A stretch of DNA of 64,000 bases from Dryomyza anilis (GCA_951804985.1 OX638132.1:28416440-28480439), one strand, 5' to 3'; numbered from the stretch's first letter, positions 10,620 through 22,760 are shown. The notes: generated by a model not told the origin, from the sequence alone. Numbers and translations are program-made.

Positions 10620-10980
10620 TTTGCTTGCATTTAAGTAGGCCGTTTCCCTCTTCCAGTTGCGTGAGATTTGTTCAGGATCGCGTCTATAACAACGACATCG
10701 CAGAACATGTTGTGGCGCGACTTCGTTGCGAATGTCGTAGCCGTACTATGACTGCCATAGGCTAGCTCGGAGCGTGACTTGGAAGCTGATTCGTTGGTGT
10801 CAAAGCGATCGTATGATCTGCATGTTTCCCGATGCAGATTTGTTGCGTCCAAATTTGCGGTGGGCGTCTGTGTATTATTCCCGCCTTGCGGTATTCGGCC
10901 ACATCGAGCTGATGAGTCTGCGTCAAATTGCTGAATCAATCTTGAGTTGGTGTCCAGCTCTGCTCCACTCCAGGTTGCAG
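10620..10980 (-). other. unexplained GC-richer open segment
   Basis: About 360 bp is visibly richer in G and C than its surroundings. On the minus strand it keeps a frame open for about 115 codons, from after a TAA near 10985 to a stop at 10631-10633. The product is rich in Ser, Thr, Asn and Asp, in the style of a disordered fly protein. There is no convincing start codon, splice pair or family motif, and other frames are partly open too. It could be an orphan exon, a pseudogene fragment or chance. Confidence 0.25.
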
Positions 10981-11639
10981 ATTACTAAACCAGATATTTT
11001 TAAATTAAATCGTAATAAAAACTTACATGCCAGCTCGCGTCGTAAAATTTTCTGTTTATTAAATTTTTGAGAGTAGCCAAAAACGAAAGCATTTGATTTA
11101 TATAACATGGTTGCATTTCAGAGTACGGAATACTGGCATCGTTTAGCTGACTTAAAAACGATGCAAATGGGACTTGCTAGAAATTTACCTTTACGGTAGC
11201 GTTTTGAGAATGCAAATATGTTCACATTAGAAAGACATCTTTTTAGATAGCATTTCGTACAATGTTCTACTTGGGTTTGTATTACATATTTATACACATG
11301 TGTTTATGTTTTCGTATTGCAAATAAAGCGATTTTATTATTTAGAAGGAAGGACATGAAATCAATAGTAATTATTTCGTGTTTGAAGTGCTTCCAGCGGC
11401 TTTTTCTTATTTAAAAATTGCTGAATTTTTTTTCAATTTTAATAAAAATTGAATTGCAAGCATTTAAATACTTAAAATGTATAGCCATAAATGCTTGAAT
11501 GTAAAACTCGAAATGCAACAAAATAATTATCAATACAAATTGTATTAATCATACACCAAGAGCAAAACGTAGTTAACTATCTTCTAGTTTTCGTAGTCAA
11601 TTCAAAACTCACGATAGAGAATATAGCTCCATTTTATGC

Positions 11640-12413
11640 GTCCGCTTGTCCGCTCCAGTTAGCAACGATGGTTTTTTTTAATTTTGGGGAAATGTGTTTT
11701 TTGGGATCTTGGAGACCTTTTTGAGGGTCCTTGGTATCAAAATCAGTTGATTTTGACCAAAGGAATTCGTTAAAATCAAAATAAATATCAATATTTGGAT
11801 ATTTTAGAAGATATAAGCACGAATGCACCAGAAAATTACGGAGCCGATTTGGTACACTTAAAAATTTTCTGTACATATGACACCAAATACATTCCGTAGA
11901 GGAGATATTTTTAAAATGTTTGACACCAAAATCAAGTCTTTAACTGTCTTTGGTCGGTGCAAATCTTCCACTGGGTAATTCAAGGATTTCCAAGAGTAGC
12001 CTTTGAGTTATCATCATTGTTTTGATATGAACATTTTCCTAAAATTATTCTCTAAATTAATTTATTGAAATTACAGCTCCGGCAGGTGTAAAATCTTCCA
12101 AACACAATGTTTCGTCCTGTGAACACATTTTGAAGTTAGGGAAGATTTCACCCACTCAGACATTCTCTGCAGATATGTGACATACCATTTTGGAAAGATG
12201 TACCAAATCGGCTCCGGAATATAGGGGATTCATGCTTATATCTTCTTAAATATCCAAATATCGAATTCCTTTGATCAAAATCAACTGATTTTGATACCAA
12301 GAACCCCCGAAAAGGGCTCCAAAAACCCCAAAAACGCATTCCCCAAAAATTAAAAACCCACCCTGTGTTTCGTTCTACCTGTACCGTTACGCGACGTCGT
12401 TGCTAACTGGACG
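11640..12413. repeat. large inverted repeat abutting the Tpk start
   Basis: The left arm (about 11640-11940) and right arm (about 12130-12413) are imperfect reverse complements. They share GTTAGCAACG, TTGGTATCAAAATCAGTTGA, GGAATTCG, GAAGATATAAGCA and GGAGCCGATTTGGTACA. The loop is about 190 bp. The right arm ends about 27 bp before the Tpk ATG, so the presumed Tpk 5' leader or promoter lies inside it. It is either a foldback/MITE or an inverted duplication of the promoter region. Confidence 0.75.
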
Positions 12414-12439
12414 CACGTCTCCATGCCCCATGCCGAACT

Positions 12440-13463
12440 ATGAACTTGCCGGGTAGTAGTATCGTAGCAATGGAGACCAATTACTGCCTTTGGAATCCGG
12501 GAGATTTAGTAGCTGCATCTGCGGAAGAAGCTGCTGGATGTTATGCCTGTATAGTACTTAATAGAAGAATTCTGATACCAACCGATGTTGCACAAAATAT
12601 TTGGCAGCAAGGTACGATATATTCATTTGTACCAAGTCTTCCGTTTTATTAATAAAATTATAATATACCAGCCAGTGTACGTTGTACCGTCGACGGAGGT
12701 ACGAACCGTTGGAAGGATTTTCTACTTGAACACTGTCAAGGACGGCACATGCATGAGCCCGACTACATAACGGGTGACTTTGATTCCATTACGGAGGAAA
12801 CTTCAAAATTCTTCAACGATCAATCGATAAAGCGGGTACATACGCCGGATCAAAATGCCACAGACTTTACAAAGGCGATCGGCGTTATACGGCCGGTGCT
12901 GGAGAAGCTGCAGGAACAACGACGGCGAAAAAACATAATAGTGTTTCATGACACATCGGGGCGTCTGGATCAAATAATGGCCAACATAAACACGCTTTAC
13001 CAAGTGCAAAGCGACACACTGCATGTATATCTGCTCAGCGGGAATTCCATAACATGGCTGCTGCGACCGGGCAAACATTCCATTACAATACCCCGCGAAC
13101 TGGTGATCAATGAGCGTTGGTGTGCACTGATGCCAATCGGCAAGAGTGCGACATGTGTTACAACACAAGGTCTTAAATGGAATCTAGGTTGGTGTTTTTT
13201 CTGTTATATTTTAGAACAAAAACGGAAATTGAATTCGAAACTAAATCAAAGAAAAAAATCGCTAAATATTTTTAGAATTGTTGGCTTATTAAAATTCTAT
13301 TTACATTTGAATCTAATTTATTTTCTAATCTTCAGAGCAAGGCGTCTTGGAATTCGGCGAGTTGGTAAGCACCTCAAACACCTATTCATCGGAGTGTGTA
13401 CACATAGAGACCGACACGTGTTTAGTGTGGTCCATGGGTTTATTTCGGTTCGACGATGACTGA
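12440..13463 (+). CDS. Tpk: thiamine pyrophosphokinase
   Basis: Transfers pyrophosphate from ATP to thiamine to make the cofactor thiamine diphosphate; cytosolic. Exons 12440-12611, 12672-13187 and 13336-13463 give 271 residues, normal for a metazoan TPK1. Introns are GT-AG and both are phase 1. Catalytic-domain motifs are DGGTNRW (about 65-71), GDFDSIT (92-98) and DQNATDFTKA (117-126). The C-terminal thiamine-binding domain shows GLKWNL joined across intron 2 to an EFGELVSTSNTY block, which is the family signature. Start: an in-frame TAA lies upstream, so the first ATG (12440) was chosen; ATG 12470 (METNY...) is a plausible alternative. The gene is tail-to-tail with Blm. Confidence 0.93.
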
Positions 13464-13617
13464 CCAAAACCCATATTGTTAGCTATTTTGTTTAGATAAG
13501 TAAAGTATCATTAATAGTCAAAGATTTGTTACTTAAATTATGTTTACCACAAAATGCTGTTATTAATTTTTAAGATTTTACTATGCAACACGATTGCGTA
13601 TTAGGAAAATTATAGAA

Positions 13618-13623
13618 TTTATT
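13618..13623 (-). terminator. poly(A) signal for Blm
   Basis: AATAAA on the minus strand, about 160 bp past the Blm stop codon. It lies inside the presumed 3' UTR of Tpk, whose own signal is at 13686-13691. Confidence 0.5.
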
Positions 13624-13685
13624 GTTGGTTTTTGCTCTTACAATAACAAAGTGTAAAACAATTACAAAAAAAAACATCTAACAAT

Positions 13686-13691
13686 AATAAA
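13686..13691 (+). terminator. poly(A) signal for Tpk
   Basis: AATAAA on the plus strand, about 220 bp after the Tpk stop and about 90 bp before the Blm stop on the other strand. If this and the minus-strand signal at 13618 are both used, the two mRNAs overlap at their 3' ends. Confidence 0.5.
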
Positions 13692-13781
13692 ATGACAAAC
13701 AAAAAATAAAACTACTAATTCAACTTATTCACTGAACAAATTATTAGAATTTTTATATTCTACAAAAATGCTTTAATGTCG

Positions 13782-16700
13782 CTATCTGGAGCCGGGTAAA
13801 GGCATCATTTGAAAACCGGTACCTAAAATAAAAACGCATTTTTAAATAGTTTGGTGTTTGTTCGTCGTTCCTAAACTCACTTGTCTTTTTTGCCACCCAC
13901 GCATTACTACGTCCACTACTCGCACTGCTGCCGCCTCTGCTGCTTCTGCTAGCAACCGCTTTTTTACGGCCACGTTTGGCCGGACTCGCTGTGGCGCCAC
14001 CCCAACTGCTGCTCGTACTAGCACCTGTGCCTCTAAATTTTTTCGTTGCACCACCACGCCAGGCACGTTTGCGTTTACCACCTCTGCCACCAGACGTACC
14101 GCTGCCACTGCCTTGTGATGCGGCCACCGCATCCCACGAAATGTTGCTGTCGACACTGAATCTGTTCACACCAGCAAGAGCTGCCTGACGCGAAGTTGTA
14201 GGAGTATCAACGCAGACGCTAACATCCTCGATGGTTGGATTCATGTCCTCCAGGTCCATTAGCAGGCAGAGTTTCTCCGCCGCATAGTTGCGTGTAATCT
14301 CCATCAACTTTTCGCCGTACTTGTCGAAATTGGCCTTCGTGACATGCGGTATAGAGCGCATGTCTGCCTCCGTTTCCGGCAACGACTCAGCCATTGCTTT
14401 GATCGCTTGTATATTCATGATACTGGCCATGGTGACGTTCTTTGTGGCCGCAATTGTGCGACACAGATCTAGCAGATCCGAGTAGCAGCGCTCGTAAATT
14501 AGTCGTATTTCGGGTGCAGAGCTGCTGGCGCTACTTGTTTTGGCAGCTGTCGCGTCATTGGCTGTCGCTGCTGTTGTGGCCGCCACGCGTCCTTCCTTGC
14601 GCAGTAGCGAAAACTGTATCTTGACATTTTCGTTCATGATGACCGAGACTTTGGGACCTAGATAGATATACGCTTGCGGTATATCCTTGGCAAAGATCAA
14701 ATCCTCGCGCAAATACTCTTCGATGACCATCTTACGCAGCAGGCGCTGTACGTCCGATTTATCCCACTCCTTAAGGTACCCGTGATATGCGGTTTTATTG
14801 TGTTTAAAATCGACAATTTTTTTGATCATTGAACCTTTAAGTACTTCGGCTGTTGGGAAAAAAATAATTTATATAATATGCACAATATGTAGTATACGAG
14901 TATTTTACATATATGTAACAGCGTAAACCTCGAGTTTCCGCTGCAGATGTCTTTGACGGCATGTGCTACCTTGCGGCAGTGCTCGAGCACGTCCACTTGC
15001 TGCAAATAAACATTGTTTTATTATTATACGTGCTTTGTACATCAGTACCACCTACCTTGTAACTCTTTTGCTTCAGGCAATTGTCGCAGGCTGTTGTGCG
15101 ATTGGCCAAACACTGCTCTGTCGTGAAATGCTCGCCGAAATAGTCCAGCTGTTGGGCACGCCGACAGTCCGTGACATTCTCGCAGTAGCCCACTATGCGG
15201 TACAAGTTATCGATGTGAATCTTTTTCACATCCATCGAAACAGATTTGTCTCCTAAACGAAACATATAATATATATATAAAACAAATATAGTTTATAACG
15301 ATAGTTTTTATATAATAGTCAAAAAATTAACGAACTGGAACTGGTAACATATGAGTTTTTGACACATTTAGTGACATTTTTCCTTTAGGGTTAAATTGTT
15401 GAAATTTTGTATTAATTTAGCTTGAGGGTGTACATTACACTATTCCTAATTCTAAATTGTAATTTTTGGCACTTGTTTACCTGTAACTTTTTCATTTACC
15501 CAACAATTAAAAGTACTAATTTCAATTTTTCCAAAAAAAAAGGACCAATGACGTAAGCAGGTTCTGAACAAATCCCAAAAGTCAAATTTTTCCAAAAAAA
15601 ATGTACTATGACCCAAGTGTTTTGACCAAATACCGAAGGAACACTTTCTCCATGTCTGTTTGCTCCTGTGCATAAAACAGTCTACTGGTATAACTTTCTT
15701 GAAGAAATATATATGCTTTTATTTTTGGCGAAATGATAGATGTGCTGTTTTTCGTAGCTAAATGTAAAAGTGTTTCTTTTCGTGGCGAAAATAAAGTTCT
15801 GCTTCGTTTCGTGTCTAAAAACGTATATGCTTGTTTTCTTGGGTATTTAAAGATGAAATCAACAGTTTTATATCAATTCAGAAGAAAAATCTGTCACAAT
15901 TGCGTTGCGCACGAATACGTATATCCGAATTCGATTCGGATCTTGGAATAGCTAAATCTGAATGAAAGTATCCACAACGACGGACTTCAGAATGTATACT
16001 TCACTTAAAACCTAATTTAGAACATTGATTACTGTTATGGAAGAGATTAATAAGTGTTACTAGATTAACCTTCCAAAAACTTATACGACACCTATAAAAA
16101 TCTACATCATATAACTACAGATTAATCTTATCAATTTATGTACGCTTGCAAACACACGTAAACAGTTTTCTTAAAAATATATATACTAAGACAAAAACAT
16201 ACCATCCAACATCTTCTTGTAGCGCAACATGTCCGAGTAATTGTAGTACAACACACAATCGGCGAGTTCCCCGTCACGCCCAGCGCGACCCGCCTCTTGA
16301 TAGTAGCCCTCAATAGACTTGGGCATCGAGTAGTGCAACACGAAACGCACATCCGGCTTGTCGATGCCCATACCGAACGCCACGGTTGCGCAGATGACAC
16401 GAATTTTGTTGGTGATCCAATCCTTCTGCCGATTCTCGCGCACTGTATCGGTGAGGCCAGCATGATAGGCGCAAGCACGTATACCGCTGGCACACATTTT
16501 GCTAGCCACATCGTCGCACTCCTTGCGCGACAGACAATAGATGATGCCACTGGCCGACGATGGATGCGTGCGTATGAACGTTTTCATGTCTTCTATTGTG
16601 GAGACGCCCTTCTTGGGCAGTACCAGATACTTGAGATTGCTGCGGTTGAAACTGGAGAGAAACCATTTACATTGCGTCAGATTCAACTGTCGCAAAATAT

Positions 16701-19700
16701 CCATTCGCACGCGTGGCGTTGCGGTGGCTGTCAGTGCCATCGTCGGCACTTTGGGGAAACGTTTACGCAATATGCCTAATTTCTTGTAGTCCGGTCGAAA
16801 GTCGTGGCCCCACTGTGAGACACAATGCGCTTCGTCGATGACAAAGCGACTGATGTAGTTGCCCGCGTACAGCATGTCCAATGTATCCTGCAATGCAACA
16901 AATTTATGTACATCATGGTGGCAAAATATTGCGCTGTGTTGCACTATACCTGAAATTTGGCGGAGCTGGAAATCTTTTCCGGTGTAACATAGAGAATTTT
17001 AATGCGCGGCGGTTTGATTTCCAAGTCACAGTAGATGCCGCGCACATCCTGAAGCGTTTGTTCGCCAGACATACTCTTGGCATAGATCTTTAAAAGACAT
17101 TCGTGTCAAAAACAAAATAAACAGATTTAAAACACAGCCTACATCTAATGATGACAGTTTGCTAACTTGATCCAAGATCAACGATTTCAGTGGACTGATT
17201 ACTATGGTGACGCCTTCCGTCAGTATGGAAGGTAGCTGATAGCACAAAGATTTGCCGCCACCGGTCGGCATTAACACAAAGCAGTCGTTGCCCAGCAGAC
17301 CGGCATTGATTACTTGCAGCTGATTGGGACGAAAAGTTTGCAGGCCAAAATTAAAGCGCAGCGCCTCCATTAGACGGTCCGAGTGCGGAAATCTGTGACC
17401 ATCGAATTCGCCGGTTATGCCATCGTTGTGGATGTTTGAGTGAAAATCACCGGCAACTTTTTGTGCAGATTTAGTCAATGTGGGCCTTGTAGCAGCAACA
17501 GAGGTGGATGGACGCGTAGGCGTAGAGAAACTACTACTGGCTTGATGTTGAGCTGTTGGTTGGTTGGAACGCGTATTCGCCGTTGCCGTTTTTAAGGCAG
17601 CTTGTGATGAAATAATTTCGAATTGGTGCGGATCATAAACCTAAAATGAAAATATTTTGTATAAGAATACTAAAGCATTACTGTGATTTATTTTCACCTC
17701 CCAGCCATCATCATCGATTTGTTCTGGCACAGTTGCCGCAGCAGCCGCCACATTGGGAAATGTTATTCTTGGCGCAGCATAGTCGTTGCTTGCAGTTTTT
17801 GTTGTTTTGCTCTCATCCTCAAAGTCACGATAAGAATACTGATTGTAGACGGATTGGCGTCCTTTAAGCAGTGCATCCTGGTCTTTGATGTCATTCAACA
17901 AATCATCTAATTCACAGTCATCGTCGTCAACAACAGCAGCTTTCTTTGTCAGCAGTGCAGCACTAGATTCATGGTTGTCTTCATCTTCATCATCATCCAG
18001 GCAGATGGTTTGCGCTAAATAAGTTGCCTCCTCATCCTCTTCGGACTCTTCACACAAATCATGCACGAGCTCTTCGCGCTTGCGTACTTCATCGTGTAGA
18101 CGCATGTTCTGTGCTTGTTGCGCATTGGTATTAGCGCTGAAAGTCGTTGTTGGTATGGTGGGCTTTGCAATGGGCACCAGATCATCCTCATCATCGGGAG
18201 CCCCATTGGTATATGACATAGGTGGTTGTTGCTGCGGCGGTGATGGCGACGGCGGCTGCGGTTTACTAATAGCTGCTTGTTGTTGCTCCAGCTGTATTTG
18301 CCGTTCTTCAGCTTCCATCTCATCAAAATAATCGTCTTCCAGCTGGCGCTTTTTCTCTTGTTGTTCGTGTTTTTCAATGTTTGATTGTATTAATTTCGTT
18401 TTGGCCTTGAACTTTTGTCGCATTATTTTCAATTTCAGAAATGTGCTCGTATTAAAGCCACCGATGGCGCTGAAATAGTCGGCGGGTATTTGATCGATCA
18501 CGTTGCAGTACTTTTCCATGAGCTCGATGTAAGTTGACTTAAAGAAAGCAAGGCTCGATTTAAGCAGCAACGCGTTATCCTAATATATAAAATACAATAT
18601 AACAAAAGCTTAATGTTGATTTCCATAGGTAGTTTTGGATGTTTGCCCAAAAACTCAGTACTTCCTCGTACCATCTAAGTCATGATTTTTGAAAGTGTGG
18701 GTTTGGATTTTAATTTGTTGTATTTTTTGTGTCATTCAATAGAAGTCATCACCATTTATTAGAAAATATGTATTTTCAACATATATAACCTATGTCTATT
18801 CGTTTAATACAACCAAAACACGAATCATTATTTTTATAGTTATTCAAAGTGAGACAAATTATTATATAAAGTATTCCGTCATAAAATTAGAAACGTCTTG
18901 ATAATTCTATATTTTTTTTATTGCCCTACCGCTCAACCACATGTAAAATATCGACTAAATTTGTCTTATAATACGACAAATTAGATAAATTCTATTATGA
19001 ACTATGAAATATTTAATTTTGGAGGAAGTAAGCACAAAATCGAGACACAAAACAGTTCTTCTTCTTCTGTAAAATTTATTTTGTAGACAGAATTCGAAAT
19101 TTTAGATAGGTGGTATTGCGGTATAATATATAATTTTTTGTACATTAACATTCACATTTCACAATCAGATTTGATGCGTGCAGTCCTTTTTTTACGTTAC
19201 CACCAGAAAACTGAGTTCGTGCGTGTGAGTTATTGAGGTGCCCGTGGTTCTAAAATCAAGCACGTGCTCATTAAAGAGTTTTATTTTTTAGTTTACACTT
19301 TTTCTGTGTGTTAACTTTGTTTTAAAAATATGATATTAGTTTTACTAATTGATTTAAATGAATAAAACATTTTCAAACATAAATTTTGAATTATTTATTA
19401 TATTTTTTTTGTGTTTCGCTTATTTTTAATTTTTGTTCGTTATTTTTCGTGTTTTTCCGTGCTTATTCGTGGTTTTCATTGTAGTTTCGTGCGTGCCTTT
19501 AAATTTCGTCGTCGGGCGTAAAACAAAACAGTGAAAATTAATGAAAAAATAATAAGGAACCGCGGTATTTTTCAAATATTATACATTTTATTATATATAC
19601 TAATGAAAAGAAAAGTGTAATAACAAAATTTTATGTAAACGCTTTTGTTTTTTGTTTATTTTGTTGTATTGCTTTTGTGTTTGACTTTGCATTTGGTTTT

Positions 19701-22215
19701 ATTTTTTTTTGTTTTTGTTTTGTTTTTGCTTTTGTGTTTCCTGCTGTTTTTCTGTTTCATATTTGCTTTTTCGTTTGTGCTTTTATTTTGTTTTTTGATT
19801 TTGTGTTTTTTGTGCTTTTATTTTTCTGTTGTTTTTGATTTTGTGTTTTTGTTTATGACTTTGTTTTTGTGTTTGTACTATTGATTTTGTTTTTGCTTTT
19901 GTTTTTCCTGTTGTTTTTGTGTTTGATTTTATTTTTGCCTTTGTTTTGTGCTTTGATTTTCGTGTTTTTGCTTTAGGTTTTGTATGTTTTCTTTTTTGAT
20001 TTATTTTAGTGTTTTGCTTTTATTTTTTGTGCTTTCCTGTATTTTTTTTATTTATGTGTTTTTATTTTTGCTGTTGTTTTTTTATTTTTATTTTTTTTTT
20101 TTGTTTGTTTAGTATTTTTGCTTGTTAAGTGTTTTTGGGTTTGATTTTTTTTTTTTTTGGGACTTGCTTTTTTTTGTTTTTGGGTTTTCTGTGTTTCTGC
20201 TTTTGAATTTTTGTTAGTACATATTTTGTGTTTTTGCCTGAGTTTTGATGTTTTTTGCCTTTGTGTGTATTTGCATTTGTTTTTTGTTTTTGTATTCCTT
20301 TTTGTGTTTTTGATTTTGTTGTTGCTTCTTTGTTTATATTTAGGTGTTTTTGTGTTTGTTTTTACTGTTGTTTCTGAGTTTTTTTGTGCTTTTTCTGTTG
20401 TTTTTTTGTTTTTGTTTTTGCATTTTGTTTTTTCATTTGTATATATATTTTTTTGTATTTGACTTTTATGTCTTATGTTCGTAGCTGGTGTAATTGCTGA
20501 GTTATATCGTTTATGTTATATGGGATGTGCCACGCCCCATTGTCCAATCGCGCCCATATATAGCTTATGTCACCCTCGGACTTCATAGTATGTTCGTACC
20601 AAATTTCAGTCAAATCGGTTGATCGTTTGAGACGTGATGTTGGAACAAATAGACAGACGGGCCAATAGTTTTGTGCAGATCAAGATGATAATGAGCAGAC
20701 CAAGAATTTGTCTCATAGTCAAAAATCAAACCAGATCACTTATACCACTGTTTTCCGGATCGTAAAAACTTGAAAAACGATCAACAGTTCAGAGTTAAGA
20801 ACAAATAACAGGAAAATTGTGGTGAAAACCAAAAATAGAAAAGCATTTCAAATGATTTTACCGCAAATTTTTAAGGAACTAAATCACGCAGGAGAATAGA
20901 TATCACAAAAAATTAACTTCAAACACAGTTTTAGAGTAATTAATAAAATATGTCGAAATGTTCACGTGGACTTCTAGGTTATCGCGAAAGTTCTTTTTTA
21001 ATATATTTTTTTGCAATTTGCTGTCATAGTCCTGATTTACTAAATTCCTAAATAAAATATTACCTGATTGGCGTTTGCCTTGAAATCGTCACTCTGCACC
21101 AAATTACAGAGGTAATCGCTGAGTCCCTGTTCAAATACCACCGACACTTTGGGTTTCTCAATGGAAGTTGTTTTAGTCACAGCTTCATTTAGTTTGTTTA
21201 CATTTTCGGAGATATTCACGGACTTGGCTGCAAATTTATCTACAACATTTTCTTTATTGTCCTCCAGTTTGCACTGCAGCAGGTCATCTATGTTGCTCTT
21301 ATTCGTTTCCACATTCGTTGCGTTGGCTCTAACGGGCTCTGTCGTTGTCTTCATTTTCATATCATTTACAATGCATTTATTTTCAGTTTTGATTGATACT
21401 TTTGGCGCCACTTCCATTATATGTGGCTTCTCTTTAACAGGCTCAGCAAAACTGTCTTCGAGTGTGGTATTAATTTCGATTTTTTGTACAGGTTGTACAT
21501 TCAATTTGTGCGATTTAAGCATGTCATCGAAACTATCATCCAATAAAGAATTATTGGATACACTTGTTTCGGGTGAATTATGCATTGTTGATAATTTAAT
21601 GGGTGAGGGACTGGGGGACAGCGAAATCTTTGGTGCATTTGTGAGTTTATTAATGTTACCATTTAGCTTGCTGAGGGCTGACTGATATTTAGAGTCACTT
21701 TTTAGCAGCTCATCTATGCTTGCAATGTCCAACTTACTTGGCGATTGCTGTGACTTGGCAGTGATTGTGGCAGGCTTGTTGTGTGACATACTCAGCGTCT
21801 TATTACTGGCGCCCAATGTGAAGTCTTTCTTAATGTTTTTCTTGGTCATATTAATGTCTGGAATCTTTGTGCTGCGCTTCAAAGGAGCCAGTGGTGATTT
21901 TTCCGAGTTGCTAAATGTGTATTTTTTTATTAAAGCTGATGTGGTAGCATCCGCTCTGGATTTTTCGAATTCATCGTCGTCAGAAGAGGAAGAATCCAAA
22001 TAAATCGGATTGAAGGGCTTAGGAGCGGGCTTTGTAACGCCACTACTGGTTTTTGTACTCTTCGACGGTACATCTATAAAATACGAAAACATGGTTTATC
22101 ACCTTTATCAATTTACGCTGCAACTATTACCATTGGATTTGGTTTGACTGAAGCCGAGAAATGAACTCAATGACCGCTGTTTTCCTTTGTTATTGTTTAC
22201 ACTATTTTTTGACAT
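13782..22215 (-). CDS. Blm: RecQ helicase Blm (Bloom syndrome protein orthologue)
   Basis: 3'-to-5' DNA helicase of double-strand-break repair and Holliday-junction dissolution; nuclear. Ten exons: 22131-22215, 21064-22073, 17698-18579, 17143-17640, 16950-17087, 16203-16887, 15056-15252, 14909-14999, 13881-14849 and 13782-13822. Phases agree throughout and give 1,531 residues, close to the roughly 1,490 of D. melanogaster. The N-terminal 700 residues are acidic and disordered. Helicase motifs are MPTGGGKS (783-790), DEAH (889-892) and [10 protein letters not shown] (1068-1077). The RQC zinc region has CENVTDCRR and CDNC. A winged helix runs across exons 8-9, followed by an HRDC domain. A basic tail with KRKR and KRGRKK probably imports the protein. 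The last exon adds the conserved MPLPGSR ending. Introns 2 (2.5 kb) and 6 (0.95 kb) are large. The start is the first ATG, in [11 protein letters not shown]. Confidence 0.95.
19190..19525 (-). mobile_element. hAT-type MITE, degenerate copy in Blm intron 2
   Basis: This stretch aligns by eye to the reverse complement of the intact element at 33097-33772. Shared blocks include CTGAGTT, AAAATCA-GCACG, CATTAAA, TTTTTCCGTGCTT and GTCGTCGGGC. The terminal bases are missing or altered. It is in the orientation opposite to the intact copy. Confidence 0.55.
19630..20460 (+). repeat. T-rich (TTTTTG-like) low-complexity tract
   Basis: About 830 bp is almost wholly T with interspersed G and C, in patterns such as TTTTGTTTTTGCTTTTGTG. 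It produces spurious Phe/Leu/Val frames. It lies in Blm intron 2, so the Blm pre-mRNA carries it as an A-rich strand. A similar tract lies upstream of Blm at 22450-22760. Confidence 0.8.
20520..20700 (+). repeat. dispersed repeat fragment
   Basis: Contains GCCACGCCCCATTGTCCAAT and CGTGATGTTGGAACAAATAG-ACAGAC. Related pieces occur at 24255-24330 (ACGTGATGCTGGAACAAACA) and, inverted, near 59235-59290 (ATTGGACATAGTGGCGGGGC). The family is unknown to me. The style is that of old interspersed repeats in flies. Confidence 0.45.
21001..21063 (-). other. 5' end of the 2.5-kb Blm intron 2
   Basis: Intron 2 runs from 21063 (donor GTAATA on the minus strand) to 18580 (acceptor TTAG). It joins phase-0 codons on each side. 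It contains the hAT-type MITE relic, the T-rich tract and a dispersed repeat. No exon-like segment was seen inside it. Confidence 0.6.
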
Positions 22216-22259
22216 TATTTAAAATTAAACTATATTAAATTATTAAATAGAACAAATGG

Positions 22260-22268
22260 TTTGCGCGC
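22260..22268 (-). promoter_or_regulatory. possible E2F site upstream of Blm
   Basis: TTTGCGCGC matches the E2F consensus TTTSSCGC and lies about 45 bp before the Blm start codon. E2F control of DNA-replication and repair genes is well established in animals. Its use here is inference from one motif. Confidence 0.35.
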
Positions 22269-22449
22269 TTCGCAATTATTCAATATTTTTTGCATTTTAT
22301 AATTTTCGTAAACAAAGAAATAATAGATGCCAGCTTTCTAAAAAAAATCCCAGTCGTGGCATTTTGTAAACGTCATGGGAAATACGTTCCAACCGGTCAA
22401 TTGATCAATATCGGAATCAATTCATCGTAAACACAATTCAATACAACAG

Positions 22450-22760
22450 TTTATCACATGATTTGTTTTTGCTTTCATCTTGTACTTCTATGTGTTTCTA
22501 TTTTTGCTTTTGTTTTTGAATTGTGAATTTTTGTGTTTTTCTTTTGTTTTTGTGTTTTTGCTTTTTGATTTTGTTTTGTACTTCTATGTGTTTCTATTTT
22601 TGCGTTTGTTTTTGAATTGTAAACTTTTGTGTTTTTCTTTTGTTTTTGTGTTTTTGCTTTTTGATTTTGTTTTGTACTTTTGTGTTTATTTTTGTGTTTG
22701 ATTTTTTCTTTGTGTTTTTGCTTTTGTAATTGTTTTTTGAGTTTTTTTATTTGAGTTTTT
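22450..22760 (+). repeat. T-rich tract with a 96-bp tandem duplication
   Basis: T-rich DNA like that at 19630-20460. Inside it a 96-bp unit starting TGTACTTCTATGTGTTTC (22481) is repeated at 22577 with few changes. It lies about 250 bp upstream of the Blm start codon, between Blm and Ask1. Confidence 0.75.

Larger units (their letters stand above)
7153..12439. other. gene-free interval dominated by repeats
   Basis: There is no convincing gene between the zinc-finger gene and Tpk. Contents in order: the upstream region of zinc-finger gene 1, a sequence (7417-7844) duplicated at 9082-10417, a 44-bp minisatellite (8200-8475) with scattered inverted relatives on both sides, a foldback of about 1 kb, an unexplained GC-richer open segment (10620-10980), and a large inverted repeat that ends just before the Tpk start codon. 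Between 8500 and 9080 and between 11000 and 11630 I see only AT-rich DNA. Confidence 0.6.

Noticed and set aside
19645..20462. membrane-protein frames rich in Phe, Leu and Val
   Set aside because: Produced by T-rich low-complexity DNA inside a Blm intron.
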